From Streptomyces buecherae (lineage in GTDB: Bacteria; Actinomycetota; Actinomycetes; Streptomycetales; Streptomycetaceae): a stretch of DNA of 64,000 bases. Numbering within the stretch: the first letter of the stretch is position 1; every line of letters starts with the position of its first letter. The notes below the pieces were generated by a model, which was not told the origin of the DNA, made no database searches, and saw only the letters and a list, made by a program, of their open reading frames with translations. The translations under genes and the position numbers were made by a program. Below are positions 44,050-52,148 of the stretch, one piece after another. The stretch is from the NCBI RefSeq assembly GCF_014295035.1, contig NZ_CP060404.1, positions 2,382,501-2,446,500 of the forward strand, written 5' to 3'.

Positions 44050-44865
44050 ATGACGATTCTGGTGACCGGAGCGACCGGCAACGTGGGCCGCGCGGTGGTC
44101 GAGCAACTCGTCGAGCGGGGGCACCGGGTACGGGCGCTGAGCCGCGACCCCGGGCGGGCCGCGCTGCCGGCCGGCGTCGAGGTGGTGGGCGGCGACCTCG
44201 CCGAGCCCGGGACCCTGGACGCGGCGTTCGAGGGCCTGAGCGCGGTGCACCTCATGACGTACAACGCCGACCAGGGGGCGCTGACCACCGGGCCCGAACT
44301 CGCCAAGCTGGTGGAGCGGTCCGGGGCGCGGCGGGTCTCGGTGCTGTGGAGCGGTTCCGAGGGCAGCGTGGAGCGGGCGCTTGAGGCCGGCCCCACGCCG
44401 TGGACCTTCGTCCAGCCGGGCGAGTTCATGTCCAACGCGCTGACCTGGGCGGACTCCATCCGTACCGAGGGCGTGGTGCGCGAGCCGTTCGCGCGGGCGC
44501 GCAACGCCTCGGTCCACGAGGGCGACGTCGCGGCGGTGGCCGTGCACGCGCTCACCGAGGACGGCCACGCCGGCCGGCGCTACGTCCTCAGCGGCCCCGA
44601 GGCGCTGACCGTCCCGCAGAAGGTCGCGGTGCTGGGCGCGGCGCTCGGGCGCGAACTGCGCTACGTCGAACTGACCGAGGAGCAGGCGCGCGAGCGGTGG
44701 CGGGAGTCGGGGGCGTCGCCGGAGGCCGTCGACATGCTGGCGGAGTGGCACCGCGACCCGCCGCCCGAGGGGTACACGGTGGTGTCGACGGTGCGGGAGG
44801 TCACCGGCCGCCCCGCGCGGAGCTTCGCCGACTGGGCGGCCGAGCGCGCCGACCGCTTCCGCTGA
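44050..44865 (+). CDS. NmrA-like NAD(P)-binding protein
   Basis: 271 residues, an atypical SDR of the NmrA/QOR2-like group. The N-terminal dinucleotide site is VTGATGNVGRAVVEQL; PWTFVQPGEFMSNAL and GRRYVLSGPEALT are family landmarks. These proteins lack the classic Tyr-x3-Lys and act as NAD(P)H sensors or quinone reductases. A MerR-type promoter just upstream suggests induction by oxidants or electrophiles, but no merR gene is nearby. A GAAGGGG ribosome site precedes the ATG. Confidence 0.88.
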   Translation: MTILVTGATGNVGRAVVEQLVERGHRVRALSRDPGRAALPAGVEVVGGDLAEPGTLDAAFEGLSAVHLMTYNADQGALTTGPELAKLVERSGARRVSVLWSGSEGSVERALEAGPTPWTFVQPGEFMSNALTWADSIRTEGVVREPFARARNASVHEGDVAAVAVHALTEDGHAGRRYVLSGPEALTVPQKVAVLGAALGRELRYVELTEEQARERWRESGASPEAVDMLAEWHRDPPPEGYTVVSTVREVTGRPARSFADWAAERADRFR

Positions 44866-45015
44866 CCGGCGCGCCGCGCCCGCGAGGCCGGTGGCGCGCG
44901 CCGGCGCCCGGCGCCCGGGCGCGCCACCCGCCGCTGGCCCCGCTGACGGGCCCCCCTCCGTCGCCGCGCCGGACGCCCAACGGGGCTCGCCGAACCAGCG
45001 AAAGAGAAGACGTTC

Positions 45016-45477
45016 TCAGGAGTCGGACCAACTGAGCGAGAAGGCTGGAGCGCTGCTCTCCGCGGGCGCGATGCCGGTGACACTGCGCGCGGAGACCAGC
45101 CCGTCGCCAGCATCGGCGACAGAACCGCTACCGTCGACTCGGCAGACGACGCGGTACTCCTCCACCTGGCACGATCCCACCCTCGCCTGGTTGCTGGCCT
45201 TGACCAGGCCGAACGATGTGCCCTCGCTCGTCACGAAGTGCGCACCGCCCAGAGCGCGCGCCACCAACAGGAACGAGCCACTGTAGTCGCAAGGGCCCTG
45301 GCCGCAGATCACCCTCAGGGACAACGACACCTTGTCGCCCGGCGACACCGGTGGATTGCCCGGCAGCCGCCAGTCAGCCGCCGCGAACGCCTGCCCCTGC
45401 GACACCGTCAGCGCCGCGGCGCACACCAGCGCCACCACGGCGGGCCTGCGTCCCGCGGCTTTCCTCAACCGAAACAC
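45016..45477 (-). CDS. Small secreted protein with two predicted disulphides, function unknown
   Basis: 153 residues. GTG 45477 is preferred for the AGAGGAGG 6-7 nt upstream; it gives a clean signal peptide (about 1-32, ending QAFAA). The mature part is beta-rich, begins DWRLPGNPPVSPGDKVSLSL and has four cysteines in two pairs (ICGQGPCDYSG and SCQVEEYRVVC), probably forming disulphides. I recognise no family. Codon use is somewhat less G/C-biased than its neighbours. Possibly an extracellular domain of immunoglobulin-like type. Confidence 0.72.
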   Translation of the reverse strand: MFRLRKAAGRRPAVVALVCAAALTVSQGQAFAAADWRLPGNPPVSPGDKVSLSLRVICGQGPCDYSGSFLLVARALGGAHFVTSEGTSFGLVKASNQARVGSCQVEEYRVVCRVDGSGSVADAGDGLVSARSVTGIAPAESSAPAFSLSWSDS

Positions 45478-45675
45478 GACTGCCTCCTCTGACCGGAAGC
45501 CCCCAAACGGGAGTTGGAGCCAGCAGAGCGCGTGTCGCCGGACACTCGTAGAGCACAGACGCCTCTTCACCTGTACGAGTGTGACGCGCTCATGTGTCCC
45601 CATAGCTGGAAAGCCTGCCCCCGACTACCTCTGACGGTGCCCGCTGCCCCCGCGCCGCGCCTACCGCGCCAGCCG

Positions 45676-45915
45676 TCATCGCACGCCGCTGGCGCCGTCG
45701 GCGTCGCGCGGGGTCCCTGGGGTGCGGTACTGGATGCGGGAGGCCGGGTGGTCGGGTGACTGCTCGTCGAGCGGGACGATGCCGTACCGCGCCACGCAGT
45801 CGGGACACGACCACACGGTGCCGCCGGGGCCGGAGTTGACCTCGATCACCGCCACCGCGATGGCCCGCTCGGTGGGGCCCCGATGGGTGTTGCACCAGCT
45901 CGATCGTGCGCTCAT
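45676..45915 (-). CDS. Small CxxC protein, hypothetical
   Basis: 79 residues with a zinc-ribbon-like pattern: WCNTHRG near the N-terminus and WSCPDCVARYGI in the middle, so three Cys and a His are available. ATG 45915 is preceded by GAGGAGAACC. Similar small proteins occur in streptomycetes. No function is known; a metal-binding or nucleic-acid-binding role is a guess. Confidence 0.68.
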   Translation of the reverse strand: MSARSSWCNTHRGPTERAIAVAVIEVNSGPGGTVWSCPDCVARYGIVPLDEQSPDHPASRIQYRTPGTPRDADGASGVR

Positions 45916-46024
45916 GGTTCTCCTCGGCCGCGTTCGTCCAGGAAGGAGGACGCGAAACCGGGCGCCCGGGTGCCAGCCTTACGGGCCCGGATGCGGAAGT
46001 CCGGGCAGCCGTGGCACGCCGCTG

Positions 46025-46819
46025 CTACGCGGGCGCGTGCCGGAGCACGGCCAGGTACTCGTGGTGCTGGTGGAGGAGTTCGCGCGTCACGGTGGACGGT
46101 GCCGCGGGGGCACCCGGCGGACCGATCGACCGGCCACCGACGACGACGTCCGCGAGTTCGAGGCCGGTCCCGGCGAGCAACAGCGCCAGGTCGGCGGGGG
46201 TGTAGCAGCGCAGGGTCTGGCTGAACTCGCGCCCGGGCTCGGTGGCCGAACGCCAGGTGTCGGTCGCGGCGCAGGTGACGGGGTCGAACCGGGTCCGCTC
46301 GTACAACTCGTGGTCGTAGCCGGCCTCCGGGTCCGGCAGCAGGTGCTCCTCGTCGCCGTCCCAGCCGGCCCAGACGAACGGGTTGAACACGTCGACCAGC
46401 GCCACCCCGGCGGGGGCCAGCCAGTGGTCGGCGATGCGGTGCAGCAGCCGCCGCTGATCGGCGTCGGCGCCGATGCCGAAGCCGTTCCAGTAGGTGACGG
46501 CGTCGAAGCGGCCGTCGAGGCGCACGGCGTGGAAGTCCGCCTTGTGGAACGTCAGCGAGCCGGCCCCGAGGCCAGTCGCGAGCCCTGCCGCGTGGTCGGC
46601 GCGGTCGCTGAGTTCGACGGCCGTCACGGCGTAGCCGGCGCGCGCGGTGGCCACGGCCGTGGCCCCGTAACCGGCGCCCAGCTCCAGCACCCGCCGCACG
46701 CCGGGCCCTGCGTGCGAGCGCAGCGCCTCGACGCGCGACGCGTCCCGCTCCGTCACCCTGGCATCCGCCCGGGCCCACCAGGCGCCGGTCACCGAGTAGA
46801 ACTCGCGCACCTTATCCAT
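46025..46819 (-). CDS. SAM-dependent class I methyltransferase
   Basis: 264 residues. Motif I, VLELGAGYGATAVATA, starts the Rossmann SAM site. AVELSD supplies the acidic residue that holds the ribose and FDAVTYWNGFGIG is motif II. The middle YWNGFGIGAD and late LRCYTPADLALLL resemble small-molecule methyltransferases. No partner pathway is adjacent, so the substrate cannot be given. ATG 46819 begins the recognisable domain; upstream sequence in the same frame is Arg/Ala-rich and not part of it. Confidence 0.86.
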   Translation of the reverse strand: MDKVREFYSVTGAWWARADARVTERDASRVEALRSHAGPGVRRVLELGAGYGATAVATARAGYAVTAVELSDRADHAAGLATGLGAGSLTFHKADFHAVRLDGRFDAVTYWNGFGIGADADQRRLLHRIADHWLAPAGVALVDVFNPFVWAGWDGDEEHLLPDPEAGYDHELYERTRFDPVTCAATDTWRSATEPGREFSQTLRCYTPADLALLLAGTGLELADVVVGGRSIGPPGAPAAPSTVTRELLHQHHEYLAVLRHAPA

Positions 46820-46981
46820 GCCCCGGAGCCAAGCACACGCGCACCGCCGCCCCAACGCCTTTTCGCCCCGGCGGCACCCGGGGTGGGCGGCGCGGCCGGC
46901 CCGAACGGCGCTGGCGGGTCCGGCGGCGCGCACCCGCGCGACCTCCCCAGCGGCCTCCCGCGCGGCCTCGCCGGGCCGCCC

Positions 46982-47293
46982 TCACGGCGTCGTCGGCGCC
47001 GCGCAACCGTGCGAGGCCGCCGAGCGCCTGGCGAACTCCGCCAGCGCCCGCCGCTCGTACGCCGGGGCTCCGCTCAACTCCCGCTCCCGCCCCCGATCCC
47101 GGCCCCGGCCCCGGCCCCGGTCCCGGTCCGTGAGCGTGCCCTCGACCTTCTCGGCCGGGTACGACGGGCGTTGCCGGGCCTCGCCGCACTCCGCGAGGCC
47201 CCACCAGAACCGGAGCCGCGGCACCTCCGAGCGGCCCGCGCGCTCCCTGTCGAAGTGCGGCGCCTCGGGTCCGATGCCGCTCCCGTTCTCCAC
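46982..47293 (-). CDS. Hypothetical protein, possibly real
   Basis: 103 residues if GTG 47293 is the start. The first two-thirds read as protein (EAPHFDRERAGRSEVPRLRF then WWGLAECGEARQRPSYPAEK) with high G/C third positions, followed by a low-complexity Asp-Arg-Gly-Arg tract (47095-47135). The frame stays open upstream, so the start may be earlier. It lies just downstream of the MFS gene and could be co-transcribed. No family is recognised. Treat with caution. Confidence 0.4.
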   Translation of the reverse strand: MENGSGIGPEAPHFDRERAGRSEVPRLRFWWGLAECGEARQRPSYPAEKVEGTLTDRDRGRGRGRDRGRERELSGAPAYERRALAEFARRSAASHGCAAPTTP

Positions 47294-47366
47294 GACGTAC
47301 CGCGACTCATCTCGCCCCCGTCGTCGCGGGCCGCCTCCTCGTACGGGCGGCGCGGCCGGCGGGGCG

Positions 47367-48665
47367 TCAATTCACCGCACCGGCGGACGCCGCGGCGCCG
47401 GGCTCGGGGGTGGCTGGCCGCTCGGCGGCGGGTGGCGTGCGGTAGGCGCGCAGGGGGGCGTTGGCCAGGGACACGGCGGCGACCGCCAGCGCGGCGGACA
47501 CCCCGCCGATGACCAGGGAGCAGGGGGCGGAGCTGACCGACGCCACCAGGCCGCCACGGAAGTTGCCGAGTTCGGGGCCCGCGACGCCGATGACGTGTTC
47601 CACCGACGAGACCCGCCCCCGGTACGCGTCCGGGGTCTCGCGCTGGATCAGGGCGCCACGGGTGACGACGGACACGGTGTCGGCCGCGCCCGCCACCGCC
47701 AGGCAGCCGAGCGCCAGCCACAGCGGCCCCGCCAGGCCGAAACAGGCCAGCGCCAGGCCCCACAGGCCGGCCGCGGACAACTGCACCAGGCCGGCGCGGC
47801 GCCAGCGCGTCACCGTTCCGGAGAGCAGGCCGGCCGCGATCCCGCCGACCGCGACGGCCGAGAGGAACAGCCCGAGGGTCCGTGGGTCGCCCCCGAAGCG
47901 CGCCTCGTTGACCAGCGGGAAGAGCGCGACGGGCATGGCGAGCAGCGTCGCGGACAGGTCGGTGGCCAGCGCGCCCCACAGCGGCGGGCGCCGCAGCACG
48001 ACCCGCCACCCACCGCGCTTCGCCCGCGGCCTGCCGCCGGCCACGCCGGCGCCCTCGGGCCGGGTGACGGGCAGGCGGCGCACCGCGAGCGCCGCGACCG
48101 CCATGGCCAGGGCCTGGGCGGCATACGCGGCGTAAACGCCCCAGCGGGCGATGACCAGCCCGGCCAGCGCGGGCCCGGCCAACATCGCCACCTGGAAGGA
48201 GACGTTGGTCAGCGCGAGGCCGGCCGCGACCTGATCGGCCGGCAGCAGCCGGACGGGGAACGCGCGCCGGGCGGGCGCGCCGAGCGCGCCGCAGCTCGCG
48301 CCCACGGCGACCAGGGCGAGCAGCAGCACCACGCTCCGGTTGCCGGCCAGGGCCTGGGCGCACAGCCCCGCGGCGGCCAGCAGTTGACCCACGGTGGTGG
48401 CGCGCACCACCGCGCGGCGGTCGACGGTGTCGGCCAACAGGCCGCCGAGCAGCCCGAACAGCACCAGCGGCAGGCCGGTGGCGAATCCGATGGCGCCGGT
48501 GGCCACGGGGCTGCCGGTCAGGTCCCAGACCTGGGCCAGCACCGCCACGCTGGCCATCTGTCCGCCGAGTTGCGAGACCGAGGTGCCGATCCACAGGGCG
48601 CGGAACGACCCACCGCTCCGCAGCGGTCGGGTGTCGAGCAGCCGGACGCGAACCCGCCGACTCAT
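47367..48665 (-). CDS. MFS transporter
   Basis: 432-residue major facilitator permease of the drug-exporter (MFS_3/enterobactin-exporter-like) group. About twelve membrane helices; FGLLGGLLADTVDRRAVV is the loop 2-3 motif A. ATG 48665 overlaps the MarR stop by 4 nt, so it is coupled to that regulator. The likely role is efflux of the compound sensed by the MarR protein; the substrate is unknown. Confidence 0.92.
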   Translation of the reverse strand: MSRRVRVRLLDTRPLRSGGSFRALWIGTSVSQLGGQMASVAVLAQVWDLTGSPVATGAIGFATGLPLVLFGLLGGLLADTVDRRAVVRATTVGQLLAAAGLCAQALAGNRSVVLLLALVAVGASCGALGAPARRAFPVRLLPADQVAAGLALTNVSFQVAMLAGPALAGLVIARWGVYAAYAAQALAMAVAALAVRRLPVTRPEGAGVAGGRPRAKRGGWRVVLRRPPLWGALATDLSATLLAMPVALFPLVNEARFGGDPRTLGLFLSAVAVGGIAAGLLSGTVTRWRRAGLVQLSAAGLWGLALACFGLAGPLWLALGCLAVAGAADTVSVVTRGALIQRETPDAYRGRVSSVEHVIGVAGPELGNFRGGLVASVSSAPCSLVIGGVSAALAVAAVSLANAPLRAYRTPPAAERPATPEPGAAASAGAVN

Positions 48666-49150
48666 TGGGATGGCTCGACGAGATGGTGGAGGACCCGCTG
48701 CCGCATCGACCGCCGCTCCAGCGCCCGCCGCACCTCCTCGACCACGGCGGTCATCGCGTACGGCACCTCGCCGTCCAACTCGGCGACCGTCGCGTGGGTG
48801 GCGCGCCACTCCGCCTCCAGGAACGGCACCAGCGACCGGCCGCGCTCGGTCAGGTCGATCCGCCGGGTGCGGGCGTCGGGCCCCGGCTCCGAGGTGACCA
48901 GGCCCTCCCTGCGCAGGGCGGCGACGGTCTGACTGACCGCCGAGTGCGAGCGGTCCAGGGAGCGCGCCAGTTCCCGGATGGTCAGCGGCCCGGTGTGGGC
49001 GAGCCGGATCAGCGGATACGCGAACCGAGGCCGCACCCCCTCGATGCCGCGCTCGACGTAGACCTGCTCGATCTCGGCGTCCATGGCGGCCAACAGCTCA
49101 CGCAGCGCGTGCCAGGGATCGGGTACGGCGGTGGGGTCGGAAGATGTCAC
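48662..49150 (-). CDS. MarR-family transcriptional regulator
   Basis: 162 residues. The winged helix covers about 45-115: PLTIRELARSLDRSHSAVSQ is the helix-turn-helix and GPDARTRRIDLTERG the wing. GTG 49150 is preferred: TATATT lies 6 nt upstream on the minus strand and no ribosome site is present, so the transcript may be leaderless. The ACAGCGCT repeats covering the promoter are the likely autoregulatory operator. It is coupled to the downstream MFS exporter, forming a typical ligand-responsive efflux operon. Confidence 0.9.
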   Translation of the reverse strand: MTSSDPTAVPDPWHALRELLAAMDAEIEQVYVERGIEGVRPRFAYPLIRLAHTGPLTIRELARSLDRSHSAVSQTVAALRREGLVTSEPGPDARTRRIDLTERGRSLVPFLEAEWRATHATVAELDGEVPYAMTAVVEEVRRALERRSMRQRVLHHLVEPSQ

Positions 49151-49170
49151 AGCGCTAATATAACAGCGCT
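49149..49170 (-). promoter_or_regulatory. MarR operator overlapping a leaderless promoter
   Basis: ACAGCGCT occurs twice (49149-49156 and 49163-49170), flanking the minus-strand -10 TATATT (49157-49162). Each contains the self-complementary AGCGCT, so the site reads as a palindrome of about 20 bp. Confidence 0.6.
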
Positions 49171-49571
49171 GCGACATTCCCGTCCGCCCGCTCGGACGGC
49201 GACCGCCGACGGCGGGGGCGCCGGACCCGCCCGACGGCCGCGACACCACCCCCGCGCCGGGAGGCACCCCGCCCACCGGCACTGACGGCCCCTCGACGCG
49301 GGCCGCGCCCCGCTCCTCCCCGGCCCCAACGCCCTGACCCACCACACCCGTTGGGCGCTACGGGACGACTCCGGCCACGGGTGCGGCGGAGGCGGGCCCA
49401 TAGGCAGGCCGTATGCAACGTTGGGATTGTTACGGAAGTGGCTTGGTGTCCCACAGTGAGTGGCGGCCGGGCTTGGCCCCGGCCTGGGAGGGCCGGCCCG
49501 CGCGTCTGGGCCGGTCGGAACGGACTCCTCCTCCCAGCGCTCCCCCCACCGTCTTTGGAGGACAGCACGCC

Positions 49572-50378
49572 ATGAGACTCCGCACCCTGCTGCGCGCCGC
49601 GCTCGCCCCCGCGCTGATCGCCGCAGCCGTCCTGTCCGCGCAGAGCGCCAACGCCGCGGACGCCACGCCCGAACCCACCGCGCCCAGCACGAGGATCGTC
49701 GGCGGCGGCCCGGCCAGCGAGGCGTACTCGTTCATGGGCTCCATGCAGGTCAACGGCCGGCACGGCTGCGGCGCCTCGCTCATCAAGAGCGGGTGGATGG
49801 TCACCGCCGCGCACTGCGTGGCCGGCCAGCAGCCGGGCAGCTTCCGGATACGCATCGGCTCGTCGGACCACCTCAGCGGCGGCACGGTCGCCTCGGTCTC
49901 GCAGATCATCCGCCACCCCCGGTACGGGCAGGTCGGCCCGTACGACATCGCGCTGCTGCGGCTGAGCCAGCCGGTGGCCAACCAGCCGATCAGCATCGCC
50001 AGCACCTCGCCCGTCGAAGGCACCGCCACCCGCCTGCTCGGCTGGGGTCAGACGTGCGGCTCGCCCGGCTGCGGGCCCGCGCCGCGCGGTCTGAAGGAGC
50101 TGAACACGCGCATCAACCCGGACCGCATGTGCACCACCAACTTCAACAGCGCCGTCGAACTGTGCGTCTACGGCAGCCGGTCCGGCACCGCCTGTTACGG
50201 CGACTCCGGCGGCCCGGCCCTGGTGAAGGAGGGTGGCGCCTGGCGACTGGCCGGCGCGACCAGCCGGGCGGGCGTGAACAACCAGATCTGTGGCACCGGT
50301 GACGCCACCGTCTACACCGACGTGACCGCCCACCAGCAGTGGATCGCCCAGCAGACGGGCGGCCTCCGCACCAGCTAG
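49572..50378 (+). CDS. Secreted chymotrypsin-fold (S1) serine protease
   Basis: 268 residues. Signal peptide (about 1-30), short propeptide, then a mature start RIVGGG. The catalytic triad is H81 (TAAHC), D125 (DIALL) and S212 (GDSGGP). The residue at chymotrypsin position 189 is Thr (GTACYGDSGG), where trypsins have Asp, so cleavage after Lys/Arg is not expected. Six cysteines form the usual pairs. GGAGG precedes the ATG. Probable extracellular protease for nutrition or development. Confidence 0.93.
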   Translation: MRLRTLLRAALAPALIAAAVLSAQSANAADATPEPTAPSTRIVGGGPASEAYSFMGSMQVNGRHGCGASLIKSGWMVTAAHCVAGQQPGSFRIRIGSSDHLSGGTVASVSQIIRHPRYGQVGPYDIALLRLSQPVANQPISIASTSPVEGTATRLLGWGQTCGSPGCGPAPRGLKELNTRINPDRMCTTNFNSAVELCVYGSRSGTACYGDSGGPALVKEGGAWRLAGATSRAGVNNQICGTGDATVYTDVTAHQQWIAQQTGGLRTS

Positions 50379-50725
50379 GCACCGCTCCGCTCCCAGACGG
50401 CCCCCGCAGCCGAGCCGCGTCCCCGCTGGCCGGCGCGGGGGCCGGCCCGCCCCGCGCGGCCCGCGCCGGCAGGGCCAGCCGGGCCGGCGTCAGCCCGGGG
50501 CGGATGACGGGTTCCGGCAGCCAGTCGGGGATGCCGGGCCCGGCCGGGCCGGGCGGTCGCGACGGGGTCGCGCCCGCTCGGCCGGTACGGGCGGCGGCCG
50601 AAGCCGCGCGTTCGGTGGGAATCCGCGCGAGCCGGCCGCCGCCCCTCGCCGCCGCCACGCGACCGGTCAACCGGTTCGGCGGTGGGGCCCGGCGGTGGGC
50701 GGGGCCGCGGAGGCCCAGCCGGTGG
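50379..50725. other. Convergent gap between S1 protease and pfkA
   Basis: Very GC-rich with no gene. An 8-bp stem GCGCGGGG / CCCCGCGC with a 9-nt loop (50433-50457) is the best terminator candidate. The rest (50470-50720) is simple sequence rich in CCGG and GGCC. Confidence 0.45.
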
Positions 50726-51751
50726 TCAGAAGACCGACTCCGCCTCGTCCATCCGGTCCGCGGGCACCCGCTTCAACTCGGTGACCGCCTCGGCCAGCGG
50801 CACCAGGGTGACCTCCGTGCCGCGCAGCGCCGTCATCATGCCGAAGTCGCCGCGGTGCGCCGCCTCCACCGCGTGCCAGCCGAAGCGGGTGGCCAGGACG
50901 CGGTCGTACGCGGTGGGCGTGCCGCCGCGCTGCACGTGGCCGAGGATGACCGGGCGGGCCTCCTTGCCGAGGCGGTTCTCCAGCTCGGCCGCCAGCCGGT
51001 TGCCGATGCCCGCGAAGCGCTCGTGGCCGTACTGGTCGATCTCGCCCTTCTGGTAGTCCATCGAGCCCGCGGCGGGGTGCGCGCCCTCGGCGACGCAGAT
51101 CACGGCGAACTTCTTGCCCCGTGCGAACCGCTCCTCGACCATCTTCACCAGGTCGGCCACGTCGAACGGGCGCTCCGGCAGGCAGATGCCGTGCGCGCCG
51201 CCGGCCATGCCGGACTCCAGGGCGATCCAGCCCGCGTGCCGGCCCATGACCTCCACGACCATGACCCGCTGGTGCGACTCGGCGGTGGTCTTCAGCCGGT
51301 CGATCGCCTCGGTGGCCACGCCGACGGCCGTGTCGAAGCCGAAGGTGCGGTCGGTGGCCGAGATGTCGTTGTCGATGGTCTTCGGCACGCCGACGACGGG
51401 CATGCCCGCGTCCGCGAGCATCCGGGCCGCGGTCAGCGTGCCCTCGCCGCCGATCGGGATGAGCGCGTCGATGCCGTACGAGCGGGCCAGCTCCTCGCAG
51501 TTCTCGGCGGCCTCGCGCAGCCGGGCGCGCTCCAGTCGGGCCGAGCCGAGAATGGTCCCGCCACGGGCGAGGATGCCGCTGACGGCGTCGAGGTCGAGCG
51601 GCCTGAACCGGCCGTCGAGGAGTCCCTTGAAGCCGTCCTCGAAGCCGATGACCTCGTCGTCGTGTCCGGCGACGGCGCGGTGCACGACCGACCGGATCAC
51701 GGCGTTGAGACCGGGGCAGTCGCCCCCGGCGGTGAGCACTCCGATGCGCAT
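50726..51751 (-). CDS. pfkA: 6-phosphofructokinase
   Basis: 341-residue glycolytic enzyme converting fructose 6-phosphate to the 1,6-bisphosphate. The start is GVLTAGGDCPGLNAV. In E. coli numbering, which coincides here, G104 is present as in ATP-using enzymes, D103 is replaced by E103 (GGEGT) and position 124 is Lys (PKTIDND); D127 is the catalytic base. Gly104 with Lys124 marks the group III actinobacterial enzymes, which use ATP. It diverges from pta-ackA-pyk. Confidence 0.96.
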   Translation of the reverse strand: MRIGVLTAGGDCPGLNAVIRSVVHRAVAGHDDEVIGFEDGFKGLLDGRFRPLDLDAVSGILARGGTILGSARLERARLREAAENCEELARSYGIDALIPIGGEGTLTAARMLADAGMPVVGVPKTIDNDISATDRTFGFDTAVGVATEAIDRLKTTAESHQRVMVVEVMGRHAGWIALESGMAGGAHGICLPERPFDVADLVKMVEERFARGKKFAVICVAEGAHPAAGSMDYQKGEIDQYGHERFAGIGNRLAAELENRLGKEARPVILGHVQRGGTPTAYDRVLATRFGWHAVEAAHRGDFGMMTALRGTEVTLVPLAEAVTELKRVPADRMDEAESVF

Positions 51752-52148
51752 CCTGGTCTTTCTCCTGCTCCTGGGGTTCCCCGTGGGCCGGGGCCGGGGG
51801 AGGTACATATGAGCTCGTCCGATTGTTTCACGGGCCCGAAGCTCCCGCGCACCCCACGGGTCATGCGCTATACCCACGGGCCCGGGTAGTGTCAAGAGGC
51901 AGTGGCCGGCCCGGTCGGGTGATGCGGGTGCTTCTTTGTTCCACGCGAACGTGGAGCACGACGCCCGTTTCGGGGCAGGCGATCGACGGTGGTGCCGGGC
52001 CCGGGCCAGGGTCGCAGCCGGGACCTGGTCGCGGCACCCTGGACGGCGGGGAGCGGGCCGACCCCGCGCGGTGCGGGCCACACCGCGGACCAGCCGGGTA
52101 GCACCGGCGGAGCAAGAGCCGACGCAGCCGAAGGATCGGAGAGCACGC
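51752..52148. other. Divergent pfkA-pta promoter region
   Basis: 397 bp with no gene. CACGGGCCCG is directly repeated at 51829-51838 and 51875-51884, and the core CGGGCCCG is a palindrome, so these may be paired operator sites. No clear promoter hexamers were assigned. Confidence 0.4.

Noticed and set aside
43662..44555. Minus-strand frame overlapping the NmrA-like gene
   Set aside because: Most of it is antisense to NmrA. Only the short 43735-43945 part looks protein-like, and it lacks a credible start, so it is mentioned only as a possible relic.
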